Of a DNA stretch of 64,000 bases, positions 10,914-23,500 are shown one piece after another; within the stretch, counting starts at the first letter, position 1; the number at the start of each line of letters is the position of its first letter. Source of the stretch: Neonectria sp. B-13 (lineage: Eukaryota > Ascomycota > Sordariomycetes > Hypocreales > Nectriaceae); assembly GCA_002682825.1 (NCBI GenBank), contig NOKP01000027.1, forward strand, positions 434,001 to 498,000, in the 5' to 3' direction. The notes under the pieces are model-generated. The model made no database searches. It was not told where the DNA came from and saw only the letters and a list, made by a program, of their open reading frames with translations. Position numbers and translations under genes: made by a program.

Positions 10914-13900
10914 TATGTTCGTTGATTCATGAAGGCTGGAGGATTCTCCAATGTGCTACGGCGCTGGGTAGCTGCCGGGCTCATCGGGAGGAGGCGGAGG
11001 TAGGCAAGCGCAGAGGGTCACATGTAGGTGAATGAAGTATACGCCTTGAGATTGGCTGCGCAGAAGGCGCCTGCCGTGAGATTGCAGAGACGTGAAGAAG
11101 CAGCACCAAGGTGCTTGTGTTGTGGTGATCTCGAGATGCTGTCATCTTCTCCGGTGCGCCACATCCTTTGACGATCGCGTGCGTGAGTGAGCAACTGTGG
11201 CTAGTGGCGTGGCTGCTGATAACCTGCAGCCAATAGTTAATCCGCACCAACCAGATCGACCCTATGGGGCTGACGAGCGTCTTAACTTGATTAAGCTTCC
11301 AAAACGGGATGCCTGATATCCTTGGCATCAAGGTTGATGAGCTCGGAGAAGATAAAGTTGATATTTCGAACGGGGAAATCAGTACTTCGTAATCTTTTCC
11401 GGATTCTCCTAATTGACCAGCCGGATTGCTTCCAATGCCACATGCCCGCCTCTTGTGGGCACGCGGCATCTACCGGCCTCGGTTCCAGGTAAAGCAGTCG
11501 AAGCGATGGCCCAATTACGAACATTTGTACGAAGTGTGCGACGTACAGACTTAGCACTCCGGTCCTGTATTCGCACCTGCAACGTCCGCCCGTGTCCCTT
11601 GTCGACAGCTCCCCTGCCTGGTCGCAGTCATTAAAAAAAAAAAGTCCCCGAAAGACGGCGGTGGTCGAAGCGACAGGGAAGTAAGTGATCAAGGTGCGAA
11701 CGGTGCGTCCACCCCCGGGCGCTAGGGCAGAAGCCGAGGCGCTTCCAACAAACCGCCAACCAACCCGCAGTTCGCGTCATTCGACTAGCAGCGCGCTCGG
11801 CGCCAAACCAGCAACTGTCCGCCGCAGCCGAGTGTGACTCCGTGTTGGCCATCAAACTCAACTCCTCGATTCAAGCGCACATCCAAGCGCGAGTCTTTCG
11901 CCGATCGCTGTGTCCGGTTGCTCTCATCACACGCGCGGCGGTTCCCCCTCGTGGTGGTGTTGGAACCCCGAAGCTGCCCGCCCGCATGAGGCTGCTTGGG
12001 TGTCAAGGTGCCTTTAGCACGGATGCCGACGACAGGCAAGGTATCGATACATGTCGTTCGTACTCCGTAGGTACTTGGCACTTGATACCAGGGTCGAGCC
12101 AGGTCCCACTCAAAGCTCCATCGAAGATCCTCTGATGATCTCCACACCATGAACAACGACAAGCCACGCGGTGCCGAGCCTGATGGTGGCAGCTTCTAGT
12201 GCGCCACCACTCACCCGTCCTGCGGACTCCTGCGTGCCACTTGAGGGCGTGTTGAGCTCAGTTCGTCGAATCGACGGCGCAGACGAACTTCCTTTTCTTT
12301 TGGCAGAATCCCTAACCTAGCTTCCCACTCTATGATGGATGCATACCATGGCTGGACACTAGTGCGTCGAATCAAGGTGGGCTCTGCCATGGTTTATGGA
12401 GTATCGGGCAATTAGTTGCCTTCTTCCGTCGGTGAATTGCGATCAAGTAGGTATGACACACGGCCCCGGGTTTTGAACCACTATTATGTCATCCTGCCAG
12501 CTGGCATTCGCTGTTCATTCAGACCATAGTTTTAATCGTCCCTAGTCAGGTCTCCATCAACTTTACTACGTAGTAGCAAGGCATCGGTTGTTGCGGCTGT
12601 GGCAGCCTTATCAACTTGTTTCTATTTCCGACGGCCCTGCATTGCGCTCTCTGGGGAATGCCTGCCTCCACTCGCTCCTCTCATCTTCTGACAGCAATCC
12701 GACATGACAACCGATTCTCAAACTAGAAATCGCCGGCGTCTCGACTCGAAAGCTTCCCGTATCGGCAGCAGATGACGATGGGTCGGGGTCCTGCAACGGT
12801 GTCTAGCTACACGCCTCAGTGATGAGATCGGTTGGAGACCCTCTTCCACCGTTGACACCCACTAGTTCGAATGCAGTGGGTAGCTGATCAATGATGACGA
12901 AGCGGCAGTTGCCAGACCAGAGAGCAACTTGCTAGAGTGTTGAGGCGCTCCATTGTCGAAGGCGTTGGAGGCGGCCTTGGCGCGAGAGACCCAGAGCCCA
13001 AGCCTAATTCTTACTACCACATCCAGGGATCAAGATTGCCTCCATCGGCATCACCGAATCGTTGATGGTCCGAGTTGAGCTGCTCAAGGCTGCTGAGCTA
13101 GTGTCCAGACTCCGAAGCACTAAGCCGACGCTACCTACTTGCCGGCTAAGGGAGCAGGTATCATGTATGCCTCCTTCCATGGCGCCATGTGTTACGACAT
13201 CGGTTTTCACGGCGTGATCTCCGCTGATGTACGGAGTACAGCAGGTACTTGTACGGGTAGGGCTGAGTCTCGCAGCGCCCTACTTTCTGACGGTGGCTGG
13301 CGGCACTGCCAAAAGCAACCACGAACCATGCTCTGGCGGCAATATCAACTGCCGTTGTCATATCGTTGGACCATAATTCAACACAAGGTCAACAGAAACT
13401 TGGCCTCGGGGTGGCCAAAAGTGTTCGCTTCGGATTTCCGAAGGTGGCAGACTGGCCAAATCGATTTGCCGAAAACATTGCCACTCTGTCCCGGTGGTTT
13501 GGATACCCTATTTTTTTATATTGCGCACATGAGTCGTCAATGATACGACGAGAGCTGCAGTGCTCTGAAACCTACTCGCCTGTGGCGCAGCGGAATCCCC
13601 CCTCAGAAGGCCAGAAGGCCAGAAGCCGTGGTTGACGACTAATCAGGGCGGCAGTCCTGCCCACTCTGAGCCTCCGGGGGCGGAGAGTCGACACACGCTG
13701 GCGCGACTTAGCCTGTGAGGGAAGCGTTGGTCACGACACGCCTCCTTCTCTTGGTCTAGCCTGCAAACCTGGCTTCCCTCCGCATTTGAGGGAACAATAG
13801 ATGGACCCATTCTATTATGAGACGATCTATTCTGCTTAGTCCGACCCCCACACGCGAGCTTCACACCCTCTGTTGTACGGTTGCACTGTTTACTGTAGCT

Positions 13901-15248
13901 ATGCGCCCCTATGCGCCCTCCGTACCGTACTTTGAGTACATACCGGCAACACTGCAATTCGTGGGCAGTGTAGATCGCACAATCGTCGCCTTGTTCCCCC
14001 GCTAATCGCCACAGAAGCCGTCTTGGCACGTCCTAGTCCCTTTGTCGCTCGTCAGTCACGCTCACCAGCGATGGCTTTAGAGAAAGGTTGAAGTCGAACG
14101 GAAACTCGGGCGGGCGGGCGGCGCTGGACGCTTACTTCAGCGCACACGACGGGCAAAGTCATTGCCGAACTGTCAACGGCGTGATCTGCATCGGACTCTA
14201 AGGCATGATCCCTGACGGCTGACTAGGGCATCGGCCGACGGGTCCACTAGTTTAGACTCAGTGCGACCCCGTCAATCTTTGTCTCGAAACCTCCCCGGCC
14301 TCAATAGCAACGACACATCCTTGTCGGAGCGTCGGAGCTGCATGCGTGTCGCAGCGGAACCAAATTACTTGAAAGCGCAATTTTCCAGACTGTCGGGACC
14401 GCAGGCATTTGCGAACACGCAAGCCGAGGATGAATTGTGCCAGCCAGAACGGAACGCCCTGAGCCGTGTCGCTCTGTCCGCCCCTTTTCTGTCCCCCTCT
14501 CTCACCACCGCACGCCACAGACGTCCAGCTTAGCATCGCCAATCTGACGGCCCCTCAACCCGTGCGCCTGTTGTCGACCCCGGACTTTCGGATGAAGCCA
14601 CTCCCGGTCACTTGACTTCCCACGTGCCGTTGGTCTTCTGTATCTTGCCATGTTTGCGCTGAGACAACCATCGGAACGGCAAGGCGACAGACAGGGAAGG
14701 CCTTGCAGCGGCACAGCACGCGGCACGCAGCACGCACTCAAGCAGCGCGCACTCACGCAGCGCGCACAGTGTGGCTGCCTGCAGGCCACAGGTGGCCGCA
14801 TTTCCGGCCTGGCTGTGACGAAAACCTGCACATCCCACAGCCTCCTCCTTGAAACATGCCCAGGCAGTGCGGTGACAGACTGTCGGGTCGAGCTGACCAA
14901 GATCGTCCAGGTAACCTGGTGAAAAGCATGGTCGAGGTTTCCATCAGCGATGACCCTACTTCCCTACTTGCAAAGAGTCCAGTCATAAGTGCTAGAGTAA
15001 TCAGCTAGGAGGTCTTTACGAGCTCCGCTGGGGGAGAAAAAACAGTGCTTTATTTGGGGGGGGTATAATGAAGGCGTCCTCGAACACTGCGAATCCGATC
15101 TCAAAGACGGGGACATTTTGATAGCAAGAAAAGAAAGAAAAAGGAGTGTGTGCTCTTCGTCGAGAAGATGAAGCAATCTAAACGGTATCCAGAAACCAAA
15201 AAGCCACCACCATCCACCAATTCCACCTGACGCCATGAAAGCCCTTTC
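10914..15248. other. 4.3 kb intergenic region without a supported gene
   Basis: The left end is the promoter of the GH47 gene and the right end is the 3' flank of the Myb-like gene. Open frames are short, overlap on both strands and contain no recognisable domain. Several GTAC palindrome words occur (11382-11391, 11528-11536, 12059-12070, 13229-13239, about 13919-13940). A GCACGC-rich imperfect repeat lies at about 14705-14768. No tRNA-like or 5S-like element was recognised. Confidence 0.55.
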
Positions 15249-16986
15249 CTAAGATTCTCGACGCCGTCCGTATTGCGCTGCTGGGCTCAGTCTGATCATC
15301 TGCTCGCACGCCTGGCGAGTCATAGGCTCATGACGTTGGGGCATTCCACCTGGCTGGTCCCCCCACATCTGAATGTCCATCATTTCGTTCTGGCCAGGAG
15401 CCGAGTCGTCCTCCAGCTTGATGTCTTGGCGGCTGTGGACCTGGTTGATCACTTCGTCTTCGTGCGTGTTATGTGAGCTAACGCTCAGCTCGTCGCTTAA
15501 TGCGTCGTCCATGCCACGGATGGTAGTTCGCTTCTTTACCGACGTCGACTTTCGGCGTCGACGGATGTTGGCCTCTCCGTGAGACTCCATGTACAGTCCC
15601 TCCTCGAGCTTCAGGTCGTTGACAACCTTGATCTCAATGTCGCTCGGGTTCAAGCGCATGTTGCGAGAGCCCCCCATGTCTATGAAGTATTCTAGGATCG
15701 TTTGGTAGCGGTTCTTTTCAGCCGCGATCCAGGCTTGCCGAAGAAGCTCCTCCTAAAAGCAATGTATATTAGGAAAGGCCAGTCTTTATTAGTCGGGGGG
15801 GTGGAATTGACTCACATCTTTCGGGATCCATTCGATATACTTGGAGCGGCCGCGCTTGAACTTCATCTGTAACGTCTCCTTTCCTGGGCACTTGTGGAAC
15901 CTGTTGTTGAAGTCGTTCTGGATGCTCTCCCACATATCCTGGCCCTTCTGGTGGCGATGCTGCCAGCGGGATTCAAAGATGCAGCGCTCCTCTTCAGGGC
16001 AGTTGCTCTTCAGGTTGGGGGGGATCTCTTGTCCGAAGCAGTTCTTGTGTTCCTCGACGGGGTCATCTGTCCCGGGGTTCCTTGCTTGTCCTCGGGACTT
16101 GGCTGGCCGCTTCTTGACTCGTCCTGAGGCTGTTGAAGCCGGTCGTCGGCGAGGAGAACCGTTGCTGGAACGCGGTTCTTGGGTGAGACCGTGTGTTACT
16201 TGGTCTTCAGGGCTTGGTCGGCGCGCCGGCCGGAACTGGGATGGGTGAGGCTCGTTCAGGAGGGGTGCGGCTTGCATCTCCCGGCCAGGCGCGGCCATTG
16301 GCATAGGCTGGTGATCTCGGAGCATCATGTGGTGCTGGTCGACGGGATGCGCCATAGTTATGTAGTATGGCTGGTTCATGTGCTGTGGCTCCGGGGCATC
16401 TGAGACTCCGAAGGCGCCCATGTAAGGCTCAGGAGGCCCAGGGGTAGTCCGGCGTCCCTCGCCGAGGTAGGTGGTTTCCATGTACTCTGGAGCGACCGGA
16501 GCCTGATGAGCCATGGGCGAGCTCGTCTGACTGGACTGGCCGTTCATGTCGAATTGGGACCACTGTTGCTGGTGGTACATCTTGGAACTCCCTGGGGGCG
16601 TAGGCTGTTGAGCTCCGGGTGTGCTTGGAGGTGGGGGGTACTGGGGAATCAGTTTGCGGGCCTGGTGCAAGGGAGGAGATCCCGCAGCAGAGATGGGAGT
16701 CAAGAGATTCGAGTCGCACTGGCCCGGGAGGCTGAAAGGAGAAGAAGAGACCTGTTCGTTGACTGTGAGTCGGGCCGTTGCTGATGCGGCGAGAAGCCAG
16801 AGAGAGTCATAGGGCTCGCTCCTTTTAAAGAGAACTTACTGTTCCGTAGGGGGTCAAGTCTGGATAGGCAGAAGCTGGCGGTGCTGCGACGGTTGTTGGT
16901 CCTCTGTCGGACAGGTTGGTGGTTCCCGAAAGATCGTCCGAATGGGCTAGACCTTGGGCAAGATACTGCTGCTCGACCATCGTCAT
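15249..16986 (-). CDS. Myb/SANT-like putative transcription regulator
   Basis: Putative nuclear DNA-binding protein. Three exons, 16986-16840, 16751-15816 and 15752-15249, are separated by introns of 88 and 63 nt, all in phase 0, and give 528 residues. The first ~225 residues are low complexity, rich in P, Q, M and H. A basic stretch (RRRPASTASGRVKKRPAKSR) at about residues 235-255 is a likely nuclear signal. A conserved-looking Trp/aromatic helical region follows at about 285-400, with CIFESRWQHRHQKGQDMWES, KFKRGRSKYIEWIPKDEELL and AWIAAEKNRYQTILEYFI. The W/F spacing suggests a Myb/SANT or trihelix-type fold; this is inference, and I cannot assign a characterised orthologue. The C-terminus has a basic RRRRKSTSVKKR cluster and ends in RRRES. 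The start at 16986 has a second in-frame ATG two codons later. Exon 2 was placed at the distal of two candidate acceptors because only that one keeps phase. Confidence 0.72.
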
Positions 16987-17339
16987 GTGGATCTTGGAGC
17001 AGGATGGCGGACAGTTAAAGCCCGAGGAGGTTGAGAAGGGAGTGGCTTCGTGGGGTAGACGGGATGCTTTAACAGGAAGTGTTTGAAGTCGTTGAGGTGG
17101 TGGCGGTTGGTGGGAGATTCTGTCTCAGACTCGTGCATTTATGGTCCAGATAAACGGACTGCTTAAGCATCAACGACAGGAAGCTGAGCCGGCGAGGCAG
17201 ATAGAAGGACAGGAGATCAAGGAGAAATCAGCCTTTTCCTTGGCCGCGACCGTGTTTGAAGACCCAAGTGCGTCCGTATTCCAAGGCCTAAGTGGAGGAA
17301 GACGATTTTGAGGAGGAGAGCCTTGTGGGGGATGCAGAC

Positions 17340-17439
17340 NNNNNNNNNNNNNNNNNNNNNNNNNNNNNNNNNNNNNNNNNNNNNNNNNNNNNNNNNNNNN
17401 NNNNNNNNNNNNNNNNNNNNNNNNNNNNNNNNNNNNNNN
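17340..17439. other. Assembly gap (100 N)
   Basis: Exactly one hundred unknown bases. A round 100 is the usual placeholder for a scaffold gap of unknown size, so coordinates to the right may be compressed or expanded relative to the chromosome. Confidence 0.99.
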
Positions 17440-17790
17440 GAACCTGACCAGGGTGGTCGAGAAAGATGACCGGGGGGGTGGAACATGAGCCCCAGGGAAT
17501 AAGTTGGAAGTAGGAGTACCGCGTACGGATACAGTACAGATGGTATTCGTACAGGACAGTGCAGCAGGAGGACAAGGGGAGGGCAAGGGAACTGTCGTGC
17601 ATGAAGATAGCCGCCGAGGGCTCTTGCGGACGCTGAGATGGGTGGGAACAGGACAAGACTAGTAGGCCAAGAGGGCGTGCATGCCAGTGGGGATGGACTT
17701 GGCTAGGATGGAGGGGGGTGGGAATGGGGAGTTGAGTGGTTGAGTGTGGTGTGGGAGTTTGTTGCGAGGGCGTGCGATGATGGAATGGGT

Positions 17791-17822
17791 AGATGGAGAT
17801 GGAGATGGATGGATGGATGGAT
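17791..17822. repeat. GATG/GATGGA microsatellite
   Basis: A run of GATGGA then GATG units in non-coding DNA upstream of the Myb-like gene. Confidence 0.85.
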
Positions 17823-18180
17823 ACGCACTCCTCGAGAAGGGAAACAGCACCGATGGCGCCCGGTTACTGGGACGGCTCCTCGCCATCTCTTATTTGCGCC
17901 TATGATGGATGGGCTTTTTGCTGATCCAGCCATGGCCATATCCCATCGCAGAACGCGCTTCAACTCAAGACGAGGCTCGTCGATGATCCGGAGCGGTTCC
18001 GGAGCGGATGGCTAGCGTGTATTGTTTGAGTTCTCTCAAGCAGTTGTCAGCTGGCAACAACGATGCCCTAGCAGATGAAAAGAGACGGTTCGGACAGTCT
18101 CTGAGAGAGATTTGCTACTGCTATTACTACTGCTACTAATGCTTTGCTGCTGCTGCTGCTTTTCATCAGTGTCGAGGTTT

Positions 18181-18222
18181 CGGAGCCTTCTGGACGAGGC
18201 ATCGGAGCCTTCTGGACGAGGC
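18181..18222. repeat. Tandem duplication of a 22-bp unit
   Basis: CGGAGCCTTCTGGACGAGGC occurs twice in direct succession, separated by AT. It is preceded by a CTG run (18140-18160). Confidence 0.85.
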
Positions 18223-18302
18223 GAGGGAAACAAGACGGATGTGGCAGGGGAGCCACGGTCCGGAAGGTATTTCCATTTGCCGCCATTGGCTTTGCCCGTT
18301 TC

Positions 18303-18325
18303 GCTGCTAGCTGCTAGCTGCTAGC
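18303..18325. repeat. CTAGCTG heptamer, three copies
   Basis: Three tandem copies of a 7-bp unit built on the palindrome GCTAGC, in non-coding DNA. Confidence 0.85.
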
Positions 18326-19267
18326 ATGGGCAAACGGGGTTCTCGAGAGAGGCTAGAACTGGGGGTCTAGGAGGGCCCAGAAGAGGAACGGATGGCCAGA
18401 GGGGTCGACAATGGCAGGGGCTTCGGGCTGAATGGGCCGGGGTGGGTGCTAGAGTAGTAGTAGTGGTGGTGGTAGTGATGGTACGCGTGGTAGAATTAGA
18501 GAATTAGAGAATAGAGAGTAGAGAATAGAGACTAGGGACTCGGGGCTGGAGGAGAGCAACGGATGGATGACAGATAGGACGAGATAGGACGAGAGGAACA
18601 CGGAGGGACACAACAGAGGGAGAGAGGCAGACAGAGAGCACCCGGGCCTCCCTCCAGAAGCCGACATGGGGGCAAACAAGACCGGACAGGGTACTTTGGG
18701 GAGGCCAGCCTGAGCCATGGGGAACGCGGCAAGGTGGGGATCGGGCAGGGTTTGCGCTCTCAGGATGCGACCGAAGTGGGATGGATGCCAGCCGTTGCGG
18801 CGTTGCGCGGTCAAACCACCCACGGACACGCCAAGGCGACAGAGGCGGCCGTTCAATTAGGCATATTCGACGTCACGGCGGGGGGCCATTCCCCGGAGCT
18901 CGGCGCAGAGCCCTCAGGAAGGCAACCGGGGAAGCAGAGAATGAAAGGACCACGCCGGAATGACGATACGGCGAACAGACAGGAATGCGGGTTGGTGTCC
19001 AGGCGGGCCGTTGGCGTCCATCGATCTCAAGATCGGCAGCAAAATGGTGCGCCAGTGACGTCCCGTACCGTGCTGGGATGTGGGTGGAGGGCGGCCAGTT
19101 GAGCAGACGAGCGAGACGAGAACGCCATAATCTTGAATAGGAGCAGGGGTCTGCCCTTAGGGCAAGGCAGGATAGGGCCACGGCCAGCCCAGAACAGAGA
19201 GCGCCGGCCAGAAACTGACTCCTTGACACAGTGCTGCGAAACGGTCCAAGGAGACAAGAGAGAGCAA

Positions 19268-19274
<7 letters not shown>

Positions 19275-19300
<26 letters not shown>
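19275..19300. repeat. (GA)n microsatellite
   Basis: About thirteen GA dinucleotides in a purine-rich stretch. Confidence 0.9.
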
Positions 19301-19846
19301 CCTAGGCTGGATCGAGGAAACTATGGCTCCGCTTAACCCCGGAGGGAGAAATACATGGCGAGACCGTCCGTCTATGATAGACCCTGAGAAAGAGACTACT
19401 GAGTGAGAGCGAGAGAAAGAGAAAGCAGCAGTGGGGGTTCTCACAATCCCATCCTCTCCTCCCATTTACCTGGGCTTTCTGCTCTGCTGAAGCCCGTCAA
19501 TATCCAGCGACAGGCTTCCGTCGGGCGTGTACTGCGGGAGCCCTTACCCGCTTTCCGTTGCCTGTTGGCCATGGGCCCTCGCTCGCCTCTCACGTTGCGC
19601 CGCGATCAACGATGAGCCAACGACGGGACCCTCAGCCGCCGTCCGATCAATCTCAACGAGGCCAGGGACCTCCCGCCCCCGGTCACAGAGAGTGCAACCT
19701 ACCACAGCGGCCGCGTTGCGCGCTTGCCAATACTACATACAGTTTGCTTTGTTTTCTCTCCGTCCTGGCGCAGAGTAGCGCAAACGACCCGAGTTCCACT
19801 CTGTTCGGGGGGGGGGGAGGAGGCAAGACGGATCAAGGCACGCCGT

Positions 19847-19876
19847 GAACTGGAACTGGAACTGGAACTGGAACTG
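19847..19876. repeat. (AACTGG) hexamer repeat, five copies
   Basis: Five consecutive AACTGG units, located about 30 bp after an 11-G homopolymer (19807-19817). Confidence 0.9.
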
Positions 19877-20845
19877 GGCTGAGCCCAAGTCCAGCCTGAT
19901 CCGTACAGTGTGGGCAATGGTCGACGGGAGATGGACGAGGGAGGAATCACCACCTACCAGTCGCCCGCGGAAGACAAACCCACGCAGGATGGCGCTGGAC
20001 GGGACAAGGGGGGCCTTCCGAAGGTGGAGGGGGGGAGCAGCACCACCATGGCAAGGGAGGGTGGGAACTTGGCCCAGGTCCTGTCCAGCGCCGGTTGTGC
20101 CTGCGCAGGCAGTGCTTGTATCAGAAAGCGTGTTGTCTGTGTGTGTCTGTGTGTCCGGGAGGTACGTGCCGTGAACGAGCTGCGTGCTGCTTCCTTTCTT
20201 TGTTGCGCTGGTTTGCTGGCGATCTCTCTGGTCCTGAGGGAAAACGACGGGAAGCGGGCGGGACTCTCACGGACACCTTTCGCGGTGCAGTACCGGTACG
20301 GGCGGTACGTACCGGGCGAGAAATGCGGCCCCGGGTCCGGCCACTCAGGGCGCAGTGGCCGACCCTGGCCGACCCGCCCCGGCCTTGGCGTTACCGAGCT
20401 GTCGGGACGCGCTAGCAGGGGGGCCCGCTGCGCCCGCCTGGGTCTAGCACGGGAATCCTAGCCATCCATGGCCGTCCATGTCCACCCTGCGCCCATCTTG
20501 GGCTTAGCGCAGGCCTAGCCTGGGGCAGCGGCGGCCTGCGGTTGGCGGGCTTCCAGACACACCCTCCCTCCATGCCGACCTCACCCGCGGGCCAATGGGT
20601 GCGCGGTCCGGCTCTCGCGCCATTCCTGATGCGGTAAGGGTACGCGCGCGTCTAGATGTGTGAAGAGGGCAGCCATTGGGTACCGGCAGGGCTGTAAGCG
20701 AACTTTCACTGCCCACTGCCAACGCACACCCACGTCCCCGTATCTGCACACCCACTTTCCCACCTTATTCCTACTCTGACCACGCCCCCGGTCTTTGAGT
20801 TGCGTCTCGGACTTGGTCTCTCTCTCATTCAGCTCGGTGATCGAT

Positions 20846-20886
20846 CCATTCATCCATCCATCCATCCATCCATCCAGCCAGCCAGC
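20846..20886. repeat. (CATC)n then (CAGC)n microsatellite
   Basis: Seven or so CATC units pass directly into CAGC units in non-coding DNA. Confidence 0.9.
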
Positions 20887-23279
20887 AGTCACTTGGGCTC
20901 ACTGCGGACTATACGAAGTATTGCTCACTCCACAATCAACTCACCAGCTCGGTCGGGGGGTTTTGGGCGTGCTTCTCCTCGTTCCGTTCGAACAAGCCCC
21001 GATTTGGGCGGGCATGGGTGGGCACGTCCACAGCCACTCTCTCTTGGATGAACTCCAGTATCCCATCGCGTTCCGTATGGACAAGCCTCACTCTGCTTTG
21101 CCCGTCGTTGGCGATGCTACTCTCTTCCACTTCGTCTGTTTGCTGAGTCTCTCCTCCACCTTGCCCAGGCCGTCACCCGTCCCCTTCCATTATCCGCCGC
21201 CCCTCCCCGTCCCCCTGATCGACCCGGGCCAAGTCCAAGTGCCGCATCCTTCGATGACGCCGTCCTGCTTGCCGCTCACTTGCCAACTCGCTCCCAGAGT
21301 GCCGTACATCCTGTACAGTCCACACTTGCTTGCTTCCTTCCTTCCTGCTGCCAGGTTTCTTCGCGTCACACGCCCTCTCTGCCTGGCCTGCCTGCCTTGT
21401 CTGCCTGCCAGATCTGGGGTTCCTGCAGATCTTCTCGGATCCTTTGGCCTCCAGGGGCGGAGAGAAATAGAAACATCCATCGCCAGCCCTGTGACGTGAC
21501 GGACGACTTTCATCGCCTCGCTGGCCGTTTCAACCTTTCGGCACTCCGCCTTGCTGAGCCTCGTCCCTCGTGCCAGGCTCGTGGCCTCGTCCTCCCTCGT
21601 GGCCTCGTCCCTTCGCGGCCTCGTCCATACAAGTTCCGATCCCCATGCGCTCCTCCATCGTGTACTTGACCCTCGCTCACCGTGACCCCGACCAGGTCGG
21701 GACCCTGGCGTTTACGAAGCGTCCCGGTTTTAATTTTTTGCCCTTTCCCTTTCTCTTTCTCCTCTTCTTTTTTCCTTTGAATGTAACTCTGTTTCACCAT
21801 TATTCGCCCAATCTTCCAAGCTGTCGGGACTGGCGCTCGGTGACGGCGCTTCTTCACCCAAAGCGGAAATTATTGCGGAAGGCTGCTTGCGTTGCTGGTT
21901 GCAGCCATGTTGGGAGCAAGGCGCTCCTCGCTCGCCCATTCACACACCTAAGCGCCCATATCGTATCAGTCCGTCTCCGGCCGGCCTTCCAAACCCCATG
22001 ATGATCCCCCATGTGTGTGCCATGCACCATCATCACCGCGCTCGTCCCCCTGGCAGTTATGCCCGTCACCGCGTCTACCATGTGCGGTCTTAGACGCGGC
22101 GTTGACGTCTCAGGCAGGATCCAACGCAACAGTTCGTATATGCCCCCCTGAAGGTTGAAAGTGCCTCCACCACGCAACCTCCACCTCCTCCATCCTTCCT
22201 CCATCCTCCGCCTTTCCAGTCGTGTTTCGGGGCTTCATGCAAAATGAGCGCTACCAAACCCTCGGGTCGGGCTTCAATGATCCTGCGCTGTCACTCGTAT
22301 GTTGCGGGCAGCAACCCTTTCCAGGCGAAGTACAGCGCCCACCTTCGTGCAGGCCCATGGGCTGTGTGATGGTGGGTTCATTGGCAAAGGCCCCCAAGGG
22401 CCACGTCGCGGGTTCTATTGCCGGGCGTAGAGAAACGGCGTTAAGGCGCCAGAGTGCCGGCGGGCTGAGGCTCAAGAGAGCTGCGACGCCGGTACCTTTT
22501 GCGTGTGTGTGGTTTGTTTGCTGCTCCTAGCCTCCTTGAGTCCTTGCTGTATCCATCGCACCCCGGTGAAGCCGGACATGATCCCCCACAGGAACAGACA
22601 AGCAGGCAAACAAGCAAGCAAGCAAACCCTAGAGCGAATCAGCCTTGCCATCCGATTCCTCCGCAGAAAGGCAGTGCCAGTGCCCCTCGAGCTCATCTAT
22701 CGGCCGATCGTCGTCAGGGGACCGCCTCGTCAGAAGCCAATCTTGTGGCTCATTCATCGTGCGGCAATGCTTGCTCGCCCCTCAGTGCTGATGATTGACA
22801 GCACTGGGCATCAGGCGCCACTTGAACTGAACGCTACCCCACCCCTCGTCCAGTTCCACAGGGCTAGCATTGTGAAAAGCGAACAGGGCCTTCGGCGGAA
22901 GAGTATTCTAGTAGGAAGGCTGGCGCGACTAGGCTAGGTGCTGGGATCGAGTCAGGCAAGTTGCGTAGCTGGGGGACTGTGTAGTAGCTGGCCGAGTCAC
23001 ATAACTCTACGCGGTACGACGTATCCTCCCTCGTCTGCAACAAGAAAAAAAAGTTCCCCCTATGTGGGAAAAGGGGGCGTGTGCTCTGTGGCTCGTGAGA
23101 ATGAAGACTGTAAAATTGAGGGTCTGTCTCCAGGGAAGGCCCTAAGCGACCAACTGATGCAATGTCAACAAAGCTCCTGCAACGGTTTTCCCCATTAATT
23201 ACTGCACTGCACGAACAGATGCTGTTCTCGGCCGTTGCCTGTTCCGTCTCTGGTCCCGAGCCCCTTGGATCGGTTGACT

Positions 23280-23323
23280 GGGTGAGTGAGTGGGTGAGTG
23301 AGTGGGTGAGTGGGTGAGTGAGT
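23280..23323. repeat. (GTGAGTGAGTGG)n minisatellite, left arm of an imperfect inverted repeat
   Basis: Alternating GAGTGA and GAGTGG units. The complement of this pattern recurs at 23450-23500, so the two tracts could pair. Confidence 0.8.
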
Positions 23324-23449
23324 TCAGCAACGGATCTCGGATACGTACTGTATTCCGCTCTCAGCTCGCGGCTCTCAGTTCTCAGGACCTCGGCTTTGCC
23401 GACTGTGATGGCTTTCTGTCGCTCTCGATTTGGGGGAGGGGGAGTGGAC

Positions 23450-23500
23450 ACACACTCACACACTCGCTCACTCGCTCACTCACTAACACACTCACACACT
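23450..23500. repeat. (CACTCACT/CACACTCA)n minisatellite, right arm of an imperfect inverted repeat
   Basis: CACACTCA and CGCTCACT units lie about 130 bp from the GTGAGTGAG tract and are complementary to much of it. Confidence 0.8.

Noticed and set aside
17170..17586. Frame spanning the N gap
   Set aside because: Open only because the unknown bases cannot supply stops; the flanks are unremarkable.
20795..21499. 234-codon frame in the large intergenic region
   Set aside because: It begins inside CATC repeats, has no recognisable motif, and overlaps equally open frames on the other strand.
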